NCBI RefSeq assembly: GCF_002994445.1
Contig: NZ_MRZJ01000001.1
Location: forward strand, 1 to 64,000
Length of the DNA stretch: 64,000 nt
Source: Staphylococcus simulans
GTDB lineage: Bacteria > Bacillota > Bacilli > Staphylococcales > Staphylococcaceae
Direction of reading: 5' to 3'
The position numbers and the translations under genes are program-made. Shown here piece after piece: positions 27,607-36,726 of this stretch (its first letter is position 1; the number at the start of each line of letters is the position of its first letter). The notes below the pieces were generated by a model. The model was given only the letters and a program-made list of their open reading frames with translations, did not search any database and was not told where the DNA came from.

Positions 27607-28173
27607 TTAATTAAAGTTCGGATCCAACGGATAATCGTATTTGTTTAAGATATTGAAACCTGTGCAATGTTCTTCGATATATTTACCTTCATTAGAGAAT
27701 AAAATCAATTTTAAATACATGAAATCCATTACTGAAAATCCTGCATTGAGAGAAAGTAAAAACATAAAGTAATGACCGTATTGCGGTAATAAAGCAGCGA
27801 GATAAATACTAGCTGCTGTAATAACGATTAACGGTGTGATTAAGCATAAGCAGAACAAATATTTGTTCACAGGTGTGCTGACATATAAGTTATATAAAGG
27901 TATCCAAGGACGTTTTGTTAAACGTTTCTTTTTAAAGTGTTTATAGTAGGGTGCCAGTACCACTAAATGAATCATTTTATGAATCGGATACAACAACAGC
28001 ACCGCTGCTAAAAAGACGAAAAAGTATCGATCTGTAATTTCCTTGTGAGATAAAAATATCAGTACCTCATAACTAATTAAAAAAGTAATAATCGTAGTAA
28101 CGAGCGCTATGAAAAAGATACGCGGTAAGCCAAATCTAGTATTAATGTCAATTTGACGAGAACACATGAACAT
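27607..28173 (-). CDS. DUF3267 membrane protein
   Basis: 188 residues with four or five hydrophobic segments. The motif LLLYPIHKMIHLVVLAPYYK near residue 75 resembles the HxxxH-containing metalloprotease-like core of DUF3267 proteins. Function unknown. ATG 28173 follows GAGGAGG by 7 bases; the in-frame ATG at 28191 lies upstream of that ribosome site. Monocistronic on the minus strand. Confidence 0.75.
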   Translation of the reverse strand: MFMCSRQIDINTRFGLPRIFFIALVTTIITFLISYEVLIFLSHKEITDRYFFVFLAAVLLLYPIHKMIHLVVLAPYYKHFKKKRLTKRPWIPLYNLYVSTPVNKYLFCLCLITPLIVITAASIYLAALLPQYGHYFMFLLSLNAGFSVMDFMYLKLILFSNEGKYIEEHCTGFNILNKYDYPLDPNFN

Positions 28174-28382
28174 CACGATACCTCCTCGCATGTATATTTT
28201 TGAAATTTTTGGATGTTTTTTTACTTGTTTCTTATCAATACTTAGGTATTATCTATCTTTATTTCAAAAGAGTCAAGTATTATTTACGAGGAATTTTTAC
28301 ATGTGTTTTCAAAGGAAAGAGAAAAGGGGATAAATGTTGTCATAATGCATATTAAAGCGTGATTAAATGCATTGAAAAAGTA

Positions 28383-28421
28383 CAAAAAAAGATTAGAACA
28401 AAATGATTTTGTCCTAATCTT
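28383..28421 (-). terminator. Terminator of the YtxH-like gene
   Basis: On the minus strand, AGATTAGGACAAAATC / ATTTTGTTCTAATCT runs into TTTTTTT. Confidence 0.88.
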
Positions 28422-28431
28422 AATTGAATGT

Positions 28432-28902
28432 TTATTCAGCTTCAGTATCAATTTTTTTATCTTTAGGTTGAACAGCTGCTGAATGGTTTTGATAAACAGT
28501 TTCTTTTTCATCTCTGCCGATAGCTTGAGTTTTTGGTGTGTAAGGCGGAATGTTTTTCTTGCTTGGGCTTTTAGTAATATCTTGCACCGTAGCTGTAATA
28601 ACATCACCGCGTTTTTGAATGTCTTCGATATTTTCTTGAATATGATTAATATTCGGTTGAATATCTTTCATGAAGTCGCTGATTAATGTTTTAACTTCGT
28701 CGACAATCGTTTTAACTTGTTTTGTTTCTTCTTTGATTTGATTCACATAGCCTGTGATATTGTTGGTAGATTGCTTGATTGCACGTGTACTGTCGTCAAA
28801 TTCGCCTTGACTAGTTTTAGATTGGTCTTTGTTAAAAGCAGTAACTGCTAAGCCAGCTGCTGTACCGGCTGCTAATCCACCTAAAATACGTAATACTTTC
28901 AT
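28432..28902 (-). CDS. YtxH-domain-like protein
   Basis: 156 residues. A short N-terminal hydrophobic, glycine/alanine-rich segment (LRILGGLAAGTAAGLAVTAF) is followed by an amphipathic helical region (ITGYVNQIKEETKQVKTIV) and a polar tail. This fits the YtxH/DUF948-type envelope stress proteins. Function unproven. It lies just downstream of hit on the same strand; a 68-base gap without an obvious terminator suggests partial co-transcription. Confidence 0.7.
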   Translation of the reverse strand: MKVLRILGGLAAGTAAGLAVTAFNKDQSKTSQGEFDDSTRAIKQSTNNITGYVNQIKEETKQVKTIVDEVKTLISDFMKDIQPNINHIQENIEDIQKRGDVITATVQDITKSPSKKNIPPYTPKTQAIGRDEKETVYQNHSAAVQPKDKKIDTEAE

Positions 28903-28970
28903 AGGTTAGTCTCCTTAATTATTTGATGTTCAGATTTGATATAGTATGCTATTACCCGATTTTTAGGCAA

Positions 28971-29396
28971 TCATTCAAATTGTGCTTGAATCTCTTTGGC
29001 GATTTCAGCTTTTGCTGCATCGTCAATCGTATCTTCATGTGTAATCCATTTATAACCGAAACCGTCCACGTCGTTTTCATATCTAGGCAAGAAGTGGAAA
29101 TGTAAATGGAATACTGATTGGTCTGCAAATTCACCATTGTTTTGAATGATGTTTAAGCCGTCTGGATTGAATGCTTTCTTAATCGCATTTGCAATCTTAG
29201 GCATCGCAGCACCAATATGCTGCATTGTTTCTGGATCTGTTTCAAAGATATTCGGAGAAGCTTTTTTAGGTACCAATAACGTATGGCCTTTCGTTACTTG
29301 AGAGATATCTAAAAATGCATAGACATAATCGTCTTCATAAACTTTATAACTTGGAATTTCACCATCAATGATTTTGCTGAAAATAGTTTCTGACAT
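28971..29396 (-). CDS. hit: HIT-family nucleotide hydrolase
   Basis: About 141 residues. The histidine triad reads HLHFHFLPR near residue 98, and NNGEFADQSVFH precedes it. The family hydrolyses nucleoside phosphoramidates and dinucleotide substrates. ATG 29396 lies 7 bases after AAGGAGTG; GTG 29399 is the alternative. It is divergent from ecsA, the arrangement also found in Bacillus. Confidence 0.92.
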   Translation of the reverse strand: MSETIFSKIIDGEIPSYKVYEDDYVYAFLDISQVTKGHTLLVPKKASPNIFETDPETMQHIGAAMPKIANAIKKAFNPDGLNIIQNNGEFADQSVFHLHFHFLPRYENDVDGFGYKWITHEDTIDDAAKAEIAKEIQAQFE

Positions 29397-29530
29397 CACA
29401 ATTCACTCCTTAAAAGGTTTACTTAATCTACATTATAGCATTACCCGCTGTGAAACGTCATGTAGTGAATGATATCTCTATGAGTTATGTTTCGCTTTTT
29501 GGTACAATTAAAAACAGTTGGAGGTTATGA

Positions 29531-30271
29531 ATGATGACTGTAAAAGTAGAACATCTTACAGGCGGCTATGGTAAGAAGCCTGTAATTAAAGATATTAATT
29601 TTGAATTGAATGATGGAGAAATCGTAGGTTTAATCGGATTAAACGGAGCAGGGAAGAGTACGACGATTAAACATATGCTCGGCTTGCTGACACCTGCATC
29701 TGGTGAACTTTCGATTTCCGGTACTAATATAAAAGAAGATATAGAACAGTACAGACATAAATTGTCATATATTCCTGAAGCGCCCGTAATTTACGAGGAG
29801 CTGACACTGCAAGAACATATCGATATGACTGCAATGGCATACGGTATAGATAAAGCAGAAGCGATGAAACGGGCGCAGCCTTTATTGAAGACGTTTCGCT
29901 TAGAGAAGGAATTACAAGTATTCCCAAGTCATTTCTCTAAAGGGATGAAACAAAAAGTAATGATTATTTGTGCTTTCATCGTTAATCCTGAGCTTTATAT
30001 TATTGATGAACCATTTCTTGGATTAGATCCGCTCGGGATTCAATCGATGCTTGATTTGATGGTAGAAAAGAAAAATGAAGGCCGTACTGTATTGATGAGT
30101 ACACATATCCTAGCTACAGCAGAACGTTACTGCGACCGATTCATTATTTTAGATGAAGGGAAAATCGTCGCGTTCGGCAACTTAGATGAATTAAGAGCAC
30201 AAACAGGTTTGCATGATAAAACGTTGGATGAAATTTATATTCATGTAACGCAAGGTGGTCAGACAGTATGA
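29531..30271 (+). CDS. ecsA: ABC transporter ATPase EcsA
   Basis: 246 residues. Walker A GLNGAGKST, signature FSKGMKQK, Walker B LYIIDEPFLGLDP, and an intact H-loop (STHILATAE). The Ecs system affects protein secretion and membrane-protease activity in Bacillus and cell physiology in S. aureus; the transported compound is debated. It overlaps ecsB by 4 bases. Confidence 0.92.
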   Translation: MMTVKVEHLTGGYGKKPVIKDINFELNDGEIVGLIGLNGAGKSTTIKHMLGLLTPASGELSISGTNIKEDIEQYRHKLSYIPEAPVIYEELTLQEHIDMTAMAYGIDKAEAMKRAQPLLKTFRLEKELQVFPSHFSKGMKQKVMIICAFIVNPELYIIDEPFLGLDPLGIQSMLDLMVEKKNEGRTVLMSTHILATAERYCDRFIILDEGKIVAFGNLDELRAQTGLHDKTLDEIYIHVTQGGQTV

Positions 30272-31494
30272 CAGATCACCGAGCAGTAGCATTATTTAAT
30301 CAAAGAAGACAAGCAATCAGCAAAGAAAAAGCGCATTACAATAAGTTTATTTTTAATGGGCACTTTTCCGTATTCTTATTGATATTGTTCGGCGCTTTTC
30401 TTTTAGGTTACGGGAATTGGCTGAAACATATTCCGACCGGTATTCCTTATGCTTTGCTTGCAAGTTTAGCGGTTGCTGTAATTTCCATATTTCCGCTGAG
30501 AACATTATTAAAAGAGGCAGACCGATTATTCTTGCTGCCGTTTGAACGCCATATGTCCAGTTATTTAAAGTACAGTATGCTTTATAGTTATTTGGGCAGA
30601 GTGGCTTTGCAGATTGTAGTATTGATAGTGCTGTTCCCGTTATTTAATAAACTAGACAGCAGTAATTTCATCTACTTTGTTTTATTTGCTATCAGTGCAT
30701 TAATATATCCTTATTTAGGGTTGCTTGCTAAATTGGAATGGATACAAGCCAATCGTCCTGTTTGGGTGATGCAGTTGGTACAATGGGTCTATTTTGCTCT
30801 GACTTACTTCATTATTCTTGGTGCACATCAATGGCTCGGTATCATTTTGATTTTCATCTTTGCAAGTTGGATTGTGTTATTAAAGAAAGGGAATCAACAA
30901 CGGTTATTGCCTTGGGAACGCTTAATTGCGATAGAACAGCAGCACCACATGAATTATTATAAATTCGTCAATATGTTTACAGATGTGAAACATTTGCGCT
31001 CAATGGCAGTACGCAGACGTTATCTTGATTTCTTGCTTGTACGTCCGAATGCTAATAAATATAATGCAAAACATATGTATCTCTTCTTATTCAAACGCAG
31101 TTTCTTAAGAGGGAAAGATGCATTGAATATTATATTGCGTTTGGTGATTTTGACATTAATTTTAATGATATGGTTATCTAACCAATGGATTTCGCTGATT
31201 GTAGGCGGATTGTTCATGTACATCATTATTTTGCAGACAGCACAATTTTATACGCAGCAAGCATATGGGCTTTGGCCGCAAGTTTGGCCGGTTCCTGAAG
31301 AACGAGTGATTCAAGGGTATGCCCACTTCCTTTATCATATTATGTTTGCAGTAGCGATTATTTTAACCATCACATATGTCATTTTATTCCCAGCACAATT
31401 TTATTTCGCATTATTATTCTTTATTGTCGGGTTTTTAACAATCAGAAACATTGTGAAGAAATTAAAATATCAAGAAGCATTGCTGAGAGATTAA
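30268..31494 (+). CDS. ecsB: ABC transporter permease EcsB
   Basis: 408 residues with about ten hydrophobic segments, in pairs (around 30-65, 100-150, 165-200, 275-315 and 345-395). A basic cytosolic part lies near residues 205-270. It is the membrane partner of EcsA, coupled by an ATGA overlap. A strong terminator follows. Confidence 0.9.
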   Translation: MTDHRAVALFNQRRQAISKEKAHYNKFIFNGHFSVFLLILFGAFLLGYGNWLKHIPTGIPYALLASLAVAVISIFPLRTLLKEADRLFLLPFERHMSSYLKYSMLYSYLGRVALQIVVLIVLFPLFNKLDSSNFIYFVLFAISALIYPYLGLLAKLEWIQANRPVWVMQLVQWVYFALTYFIILGAHQWLGIILIFIFASWIVLLKKGNQQRLLPWERLIAIEQQHHMNYYKFVNMFTDVKHLRSMAVRRRYLDFLLVRPNANKYNAKHMYLFLFKRSFLRGKDALNIILRLVILTLILMIWLSNQWISLIVGGLFMYIIILQTAQFYTQQAYGLWPQVWPVPEERVIQGYAHFLYHIMFAVAIILTITYVILFPAQFYFALLFFIVGFLTIRNIVKKLKYQEALLRD

Positions 31495-31506
31495 CAGCAA
31501 AAAAAC

Positions 31507-31545
31507 AACGCCTGATTAACTTTTTAGTTAATCGGCGTTCTTTTA
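31507..31545. terminator. Terminator between ecsB and traP
   Basis: AACGCCTGATTAAC / GTTAATCGGCGTT with a TTTT tail; convergent genes share it. Confidence 0.85.
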
Positions 31546-31562
31546 ATACTATCGTTTTCGTC

Positions 31563-32066
31563 TTAATCTTTATCCACGGGGTAGAGGTAACGTTCAAAGT
31601 AACTTGAATGTTGTCCGCTAGATCCGAAGAATTGAGATAGTGCAGCTTTTGAAAAGTTTTCTTGATAAACTGAAGAAGCTTTGAAATCTTCAAAATTACG
31701 GCGTTCATTAAAGCCAAAGTAAATTTTATAAGTTGTGCCTTTGTCTGGTTTCAATAAACGATAACATTTGAATCCAGGGAACTTTTCAAAGTTTAAAGAT
31801 AATGATGTTAAACGTTTCTCTAACTGATAAGCATGATTTTCAGCAGTCGGCACAAACACAACTGCATAGAAACATTCTTCTTCAAGCTCTTTAACACTTG
31901 ATAATACCTCATAAGTTAAAGGCTCTTTTAATGCACTCGGCATATCAGTTTCTTCAAATATTAATGATGTATCATTTGCTGAAAATAAATATAAATGATG
32001 GTCTTTGTTGTTCAATCTGATTTGGTTGAGGTATCCGAATGAACCATAGGATGCATAGAATTTCAT
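31563..32066 (-). CDS. traP: TRAP-family protein (antibiotic biosynthesis monooxygenase-like fold)
   Basis: 167 residues beginning MKFYASYGSFGYLNQI. Sequence and position next to hemEHY match staphylococcal TRAP, first named target of RNAIII-activating protein. Its proposed role in agr signalling has been disputed. The C-terminal half (ECFYAVVFVPTAEN; FPGFKCYRLLKP) is ABM/HmoB-like, and a haem-related or stress role is plausible. ATG 32066 follows GGAGGAG by 6 bases; the open frame starts 10 codons earlier without a ribosome site. Confidence 0.85.
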   Translation of the reverse strand: MKFYASYGSFGYLNQIRLNNKDHHLYLFSANDTSLIFEETDMPSALKEPLTYEVLSSVKELEEECFYAVVFVPTAENHAYQLEKRLTSLSLNFEKFPGFKCYRLLKPDKGTTYKIYFGFNERRNFEDFKASSVYQENFSKAALSQFFGSSGQHSSYFERYLYPVDKD

Positions 32067-32363
32067 GGTACTCTCCTCCTTTGTCTTATTTTGCAATAAA
32101 CAATATTAATTGCTAGCGCAATTCTTTTGCTAGTACTTACATTATAAAGCATTAAATGGATAAAGTGGTAAAAAAATGAAAAGGAAGTTCAAAAAGTTGT
32201 CGAAATTGTAAACGGCGAAAATGAGAGTTGTGCTGAATTATGTCATAATATAGAGTGATGAGAAATTAAGAAAGAAATTGTGATTGAAAAGTTCTGTTTC
32301 TTTAATTTCCTATGTCGTATTTATGACATTTCCAATGATTAAAATACGCATATTCTTTATATA
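32067..32363. other. Divergent intergenic region traP-hemE
   Basis: About 300 non-coding bases. Two direct copies of TTGCTAG lie near 32110 and 32128, on the traP side. No RNA element was recognised. Confidence 0.4.
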
Positions 32364-32372
32364 TGCTAGAAT
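32364..32372 (+). promoter_or_regulatory. Extended -10 promoter of hemEHY
   Basis: TGC-TAGAAT; no good -35 hexamer, typical of extended -10 promoters. Confidence 0.45.
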
Positions 32373-32375
32373 AGA

Positions 32376-32390
32376 TTAGAATGATTATTA
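32376..32390 (+). promoter_or_regulatory. PerR/Fur-like box at the hemE transcription start
   Basis: TTAGAATGATTATTA matches the PerR box TTATAATNATTATAA at all but two defined positions, immediately downstream of the -10 element. PerR controls haem synthesis genes in Bacillus; Fur prefers a closely related 7-1-7 repeat. Confidence 0.55.
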
Positions 32391-32405
32391 TTGTGGGAGG
32401 ATACT

Positions 32406-33446
32406 GTGGTGCATCGTAAAAATAATACAATTTTAAAAATGATTAAGGGAGAAGAGGTGCCGCATACACCATTATGGTTTATGCGACAAGCAGGGCGTTC
32501 ACAGCCTGAATACCGTGCCTTAAAAGAGAAATATTCGTTATTTGAAATTACACATCAACCTGAGTTATGTGCCTATGTTACACATTTGCCCGTCGATCAT
32601 TATCAAACAGACGCAGCAATTTTATATAAAGATATTATGACACCGTTAAAACCGATTGGTGTCGATGTTGAGATTAAATCAGGAATCGGACCTGTCATCG
32701 ATAATACAATTAAAACGTATCAAGATGTTGAAAAGCTAGGTAAAATCGATCCGAAAAGAGACGTTCCCTATGTTTTAGATACAATTAAATTATTAACAGA
32801 AGAGAAGCTGAACGTGCCGTTAATCGGATTTGTGGGCGCACCGTTCACATTAGCCAGCTATATGATTGAAGGCGGACCTTCTAAGAATTATCATTTTACA
32901 AAAGCAATGATGTATCGTGATGAGGCAACATGGAATGCGTTGATGAATCATTTAGTCGACATGTCGATTACGTATGCGAATGCGCAAATCGAAGCGGGTG
33001 CAGAATTAATTCAAATCTTTGATTCATGGATTGGAGCATTGAATGCGCCTGATTTCAGATATTATATTAAACCGCACATGGAACGTTTGATTAAAGGTAT
33101 AAAAGCTGAACATGATGTGCCGGTTATTTTATTCGGTGTTAATGCGACGCATTTAATCGAAGAATGGAATACATTGCCGATTGATGTGTTAGGTATAGAT
33201 TGGCGTACAACAATTAAAGCTACTGCTGATGCAGGCGTAACCAAAACAATTCAAGGTAATTTAGATCCGTCATTATTACTTGCTCCTTGGGAAGTAATTC
33301 AACCAAGATTAGATGAAATTTTAGATCAAGGTATGGCACATGGCAAACATATCTTTAATTTAGGCCATGGTGTATTCCCTGAAGTGAAGCCGGAAACGCT
33401 GAAACAGATTGCGGATTACGTGCATCAATATACGAAAAGAAAATAA
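32406..33446 (+). CDS. hemE: Uroporphyrinogen decarboxylase
   Basis: Decarboxylates uroporphyrinogen III to coproporphyrinogen III. Family signatures are [16 protein letters not shown] at the N-terminus and [17 protein letters not shown] near residue 140. GTG 32406 (or GTG 32409) follows GGGAGG; the start V-V-H fits the usual staphylococcal N-terminus. First gene of hemE-hemH-hemY. Confidence 0.95.
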   Translation: MVHRKNNTILKMIKGEEVPHTPLWFMRQAGRSQPEYRALKEKYSLFEITHQPELCAYVTHLPVDHYQTDAAILYKDIMTPLKPIGVDVEIKSGIGPVIDNTIKTYQDVEKLGKIDPKRDVPYVLDTIKLLTEEKLNVPLIGFVGAPFTLASYMIEGGPSKNYHFTKAMMYRDEATWNALMNHLVDMSITYANAQIEAGAELIQIFDSWIGALNAPDFRYYIKPHMERLIKGIKAEHDVPVILFGVNATHLIEEWNTLPIDVLGIDWRTTIKATADAGVTKTIQGNLDPSLLLAPWEVIQPRLDEILDQGMAHGKHIFNLGHGVFPEVKPETLKQIADYVHQYTKRK

Positions 33447-33483
33447 ATGAATTGTGAAACGAAAGATAAAGGAAGGGTTTATA

Positions 33484-34440
33484 ATGACTCGAACTATAGG
33501 ATTACTTGTGATGGCTTATGGTACGCCGTATCAAGAAAGCGACATTGAAGCGTATTATACAGATATCCGTCATGGTAAAAAGCCGACACCAGAAGAAGTT
33601 CAAAATTTAAAAGATCGTTATGAGTTTATCGGCGGTTTATCACCGCTTGCAAGAATTACAGATGAACAAGCAGAAGCGCTGCAAAAACATCTCAACAACA
33701 TGTATAAAGAAAAAGAGATTGAATTTAAACTTTATGTTGGATTAAAACATATCCATCCATTTATTGAAGATGCGGTAGAGCAAATGCATGAAGATGGTAT
33801 TACTGAAGCGGTTACGATTGTTTTAGCGCCGCATTATTCTAACTTCTCTGTAGGCTCATACAACAAACGTGCAGCAAAAGCAGCTGAACCGTACGGTATT
33901 AAATTAAAACATGTTAAAAGTTTTTATCAGCAGCCTAAGTTTATTCAGTATTGGGTTAAACAAGTGAATGAAACACTTAAAATGATACCTGAAGCTGAAC
34001 ATGATCAAACAGTCTTAGTTGTTTCTGCACATAGTTTGCCAGAAAGAATGATTATTGAATCAAATGACCCATATCCAGAGCAGCTGAAAGATAACACACG
34101 TTTGTTAGAAGAGCTTTCTAACATTCAGCATACTGCACGCGGATGGCAATCAGAAGGGAATACGGGAACGCCTTGGCTTGGACCTGATGTGCAAGATTTA
34201 ACTAGAAGTTTAGCTGCAGAATACGGTTATAAACATTTCATTTATACGCCGTTAGGCTTTGTCTGCGATCATTTAGAAGTATTGTATGACAACGACCATG
34301 AATGCAAAGTTGTGTGTGATGAAGTAGGTGCAACGTATCATCGTCCGCCGATGCCGAATACACAACCGCTATTCATCGGTGCCATGGCAGATGAAATTTA
34401 TCAGCTCTTATCAGTGAAAGAAGTGGATGAACATGAGTAA
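33484..34440 (+). CDS. hemH: Coproporphyrin III ferrochelatase
   Basis: Inserts iron into coproporphyrin III in the Gram-positive haem route (also named CpfC). 318 residues. Conserved VLVVSAHSLPERMI with the metal-site histidine near residue 182, WQSEGNTGTPWLGPDV, and a conserved glutamate in FVCDHLEVLYDND. ATG 33484 lies behind AAAGGAAGG. Its last codons overlap hemY. Confidence 0.95.
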   Translation: MTRTIGLLVMAYGTPYQESDIEAYYTDIRHGKKPTPEEVQNLKDRYEFIGGLSPLARITDEQAEALQKHLNNMYKEKEIEFKLYVGLKHIHPFIEDAVEQMHEDGITEAVTIVLAPHYSNFSVGSYNKRAAKAAEPYGIKLKHVKSFYQQPKFIQYWVKQVNETLKMIPEAEHDQTVLVVSAHSLPERMIIESNDPYPEQLKDNTRLLEELSNIQHTARGWQSEGNTGTPWLGPDVQDLTRSLAAEYGYKHFIYTPLGFVCDHLEVLYDNDHECKVVCDEVGATYHRPPMPNTQPLFIGAMADEIYQLLSVKEVDEHE

Positions 34441-35830
34441 GAACATAGCAATCATCGGTGCAGGTATTACAGGCTTATCTGCAGCTTATTATTTGAAAAA
34501 AGAACATCCGGACTTTGATGTGACAATCATCGAAGCCGCTAATCGCACAGGCGGTAAAATTCAAACATATCGCAAAGATGGTTTTACGATTGAACTCGGA
34601 CCGGAATCTTATTTAGGCCGCAAAAAGATTATGACAGAACTCGCAGAAGAGGTAGGGTTAGGTGATGATTTGATTACCAATCAAACTGGACAATCCTACA
34701 TTTATGCGCGCAATCAGTTATATCCGATACCTGGCGGTTCTATTATGGGTATTCCGACAGATATCAAACCATTTATGACGACTAAGCTGATTTCTTTAAA
34801 AGGAAAAGCAAGAGCAGCAATGGATTTGACTAAAAAACCGATTGAAATGGATGGCGATATTTCCGTCGGCGACTTCTTCAGACAACGTTTGGGCGACGAA
34901 GTACTAGAAAATTTAATCGAACCTTTAATGGGGGGAATCTATGGTACAGATATCGATCAGTTAAGTTTGATGAGTACTTTCCCTAACTTTAAACATCGAG
35001 AAGAAGAATATGGCAGTCTTATCAAAGGTATGCGTCAAGAAAAGTTGGAACGCCAACGCCAAAAAGAATTGTATCCAGGTGCGCCTAAAGGACAATTCAA
35101 ACAGTTCAGACATGGTTTGAGCTCATTTATAGAAGCATTGACACAAGCAGTTGAAGCACAAGGTACAACGATTCAATATCAAACGAAAGTCGAAGATATT
35201 ATCGGCTTCCAAAAAGGCTACAATGTGGTTTGTAAAGGTGAGAAACACTTTTATGACGGTGTTCTTGTAACTGTACCGCATCAAACGTTTATGCAATGGT
35301 TCTCTGAAGATCCGGCATTAGATTACTTTAAAACAATGGACAGTACTTCAGTAGCTACTGTTGTGCTGGCATTTGATGCGGAAAATGTTGAAAACACTTA
35401 TGATGGCACTGGATTTGTGATTGCGAGAACATCAGATACACGCATCACAGCATGCACATGGACCAGCAAGAAATGGCCGTTTACAACACCAGAAGGAAAA
35501 GTCTTGCTTCGTGCATATGTCGGCAAACCTGGCGATCCCATTCTCGAAGAGATGGACGATGAACAAATTGTTGCGACAGTAAGAAAAGATTTAAGTCAAA
35601 TGATGACGATCAAAGGCGACCCTGAATTCTCAATCGTCCATCGTATGCCGAAGAGCATGCCGCAATACCATGTAGGTCATATTCAGCATATTAGACGTAT
35701 ACAAGACCATATCAGACATACGTATCCGCATTTGCGTATAACAGGTGCGGGATTTGAAGCAGTTGGTTTACCAGATTGTATTCAACAAGGTAAAGATTCT
35801 GCAGAAGAATTAGCAAGCGCTGTACAATAA
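34433..35830 (+). CDS. hemY: Coproporphyrinogen III oxidase (FAD), CgoX
   Basis: Oxidises coproporphyrinogen III to coproporphyrin III with FAD. The N-terminal dinucleotide motif is IAIIGAGITGLSAAYYLKKE and the C-terminal FAD contact is ITGAGFEAVGLPDCIQQGK. The order hemE-hemH-hemY lacks a HemN/HemF protoporphyrin step, as expected for the coproporphyrin-dependent route. ATG 34433 is preferred; ATG 34427 is also possible. Confidence 0.94.
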   Translation: MSKNIAIIGAGITGLSAAYYLKKEHPDFDVTIIEAANRTGGKIQTYRKDGFTIELGPESYLGRKKIMTELAEEVGLGDDLITNQTGQSYIYARNQLYPIPGGSIMGIPTDIKPFMTTKLISLKGKARAAMDLTKKPIEMDGDISVGDFFRQRLGDEVLENLIEPLMGGIYGTDIDQLSLMSTFPNFKHREEEYGSLIKGMRQEKLERQRQKELYPGAPKGQFKQFRHGLSSFIEALTQAVEAQGTTIQYQTKVEDIIGFQKGYNVVCKGEKHFYDGVLVTVPHQTFMQWFSEDPALDYFKTMDSTSVATVVLAFDAENVENTYDGTGFVIARTSDTRITACTWTSKKWPFTTPEGKVLLRAYVGKPGDPILEEMDDEQIVATVRKDLSQMMTIKGDPEFSIVHRMPKSMPQYHVGHIQHIRRIQDHIRHTYPHLRITGAGFEAVGLPDCIQQGKDSAEELASAVQ

Positions 35831-35864
35831 TTATTAAGAAACGATGAAATTTCTGAAAAAAAGA

Positions 35865-35893
35865 TTGACCTTTTTATCAAATAAGATTAATCT
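35865..35893 (+). promoter_or_regulatory. Promoter in the hemY-hydrolase gap
   Basis: TTGACC, 17-base spacer, TAATCT. AAATTTCTGAAAAAA (35847-35861) just upstream is a 12 of 15 CodY-box match. A second TATAAT-like element lies near 35915. Confidence 0.55.
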
Positions 35894-35962
35894 GAATATG
35901 GAAGACAGTGAGATAATATAATGGATTGTATGATATAGATAGAAGAAGTATACAAGAGAAAG

Positions 35963-36072
35963 ATGACCTGAACCTGGGTTCTATTAGTATTGAAACAAAG
36001 ACTACCTTTTGATGAGCACAAAAGGCAGCAGTTTGTTTTCAGGAATTTGAACCTGTTATTCAGGTCATTTTC
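35963..36072 (+). ncRNA. Candidate structured RNA or leader upstream of the hydrolase gene
   Basis: Four nested helices close into one long arm. Outer ATGACCTGAA (35963-35972) pairs with TTCAGGTCAT (36059-36068). GGGTTC (35976-35981) pairs with GAACCT (36049-36054). GAAACAAA (35992-35999) pairs with TTTGTTTTC (36032-36040) with one bulge. CCTTTTG (36005-36011) pairs with CAAAAGG (36019-36025) around a seven-base loop. A short T-rich tail follows. It does not match the T-box, SAM, FMN, 6S or SRP patterns I know. It may be a small RNA with its own terminator or a regulatory leader. Confidence 0.55.
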
Positions 36073-36099
36073 TATTTGAAAGTGCAAGAGGTGAAGTTG

Positions 36100-36657
36100 A
36101 TGACAAATATTATTTTAATTCATGCACAAGGTGCAGATGCACATGAAAACTGGTATGAATGGTTAGAACAATCGCTTAAATTAGAAGGTTATCAATCAGA
36201 TATTGTGAATATTGAACATAGTCTGCCGGTTAATATGGATGAGTGGCTGACACAATTAAATGAGCAAATTGATATTACTAATTATGAAACTTATTTCGTA
36301 ACTCATGGCTTTGGAACGCTCGCAGGGCTTAAGTATTTAGAGCAGCATCCTGAAGTACATATTGAAGGTTTCTTCAGTATTGCAGGCTTTGGACCGGATG
36401 CAAAGGATATCAACCCAGAACTCCATGCATCAGATGTGACATTGGACATAGAAGGGCTTAAACCGCGAATTGATTACTTCTACGGACTTGCTTCTAAGGA
36501 TGATCCTTTTGTTCCGTATCAAGCAACAGAAGACATTGTAAAAGCATTTGGAGGCAAAACAAGAATTATTAAAGACGGCGGTCATTTTACTACGAATGAC
36601 GGCTATGATACATTCCTAGCTTTAAAAAATAATATGATGAAACGTATGTCTAAGTAA
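36100..36657 (+). CDS. RBBP9/YdeN-type alpha/beta hydrolase with nucleophile replaced by glycine
   Basis: 185 residues of the YdeN/RBBP9 serine-hydrolase fold. The nucleophile elbow, GHSLG in relatives, reads THGFG: residue 70 is encoded by GGC (36307-36309) where AGC would give serine. The later acid (KDDPFVPY) and histidine (DGGHFT) are present. The protein is otherwise full length, so it may have lost esterase activity by a single base change or acquired a binding role. ATG 36100 follows AGAGGTGA. Confidence 0.8.
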   Translation: MTNIILIHAQGADAHENWYEWLEQSLKLEGYQSDIVNIEHSLPVNMDEWLTQLNEQIDITNYETYFVTHGFGTLAGLKYLEQHPEVHIEGFFSIAGFGPDAKDINPELHASDVTLDIEGLKPRIDYFYGLASKDDPFVPYQATEDIVKAFGGKTRIIKDGGHFTTNDGYDTFLALKNNMMKRMSK

Positions 36658-36684
36658 GATAAATGAAAAATAGATACGAAAAAA

Positions 36685-36720
36685 AACGTCTCGCCGCAAG
36701 AAAGCGGTGAGACGTTTTTT
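36685..36720. terminator. Bidirectional terminator between hydrolase and nadA
   Basis: AACGTCTCGCCGC / GCGGTGAGACGTT with A and T runs on both sides. Confidence 0.92.
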
Positions 36721-36726
36721 GTATAA

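Noticed and set aside
28284..28607. Open frame overlapping the end of the YtxH-like gene
   Set aside because: It reads through the terminator hairpin and is a shadow of the real gene in another frame.
35894..36099. T-box or known riboswitch ahead of the hydrolase gene
   Set aside because: No T-box motif (TGGNACCGCG) or other known aptamer core could be found; listed as an unassigned structure instead.
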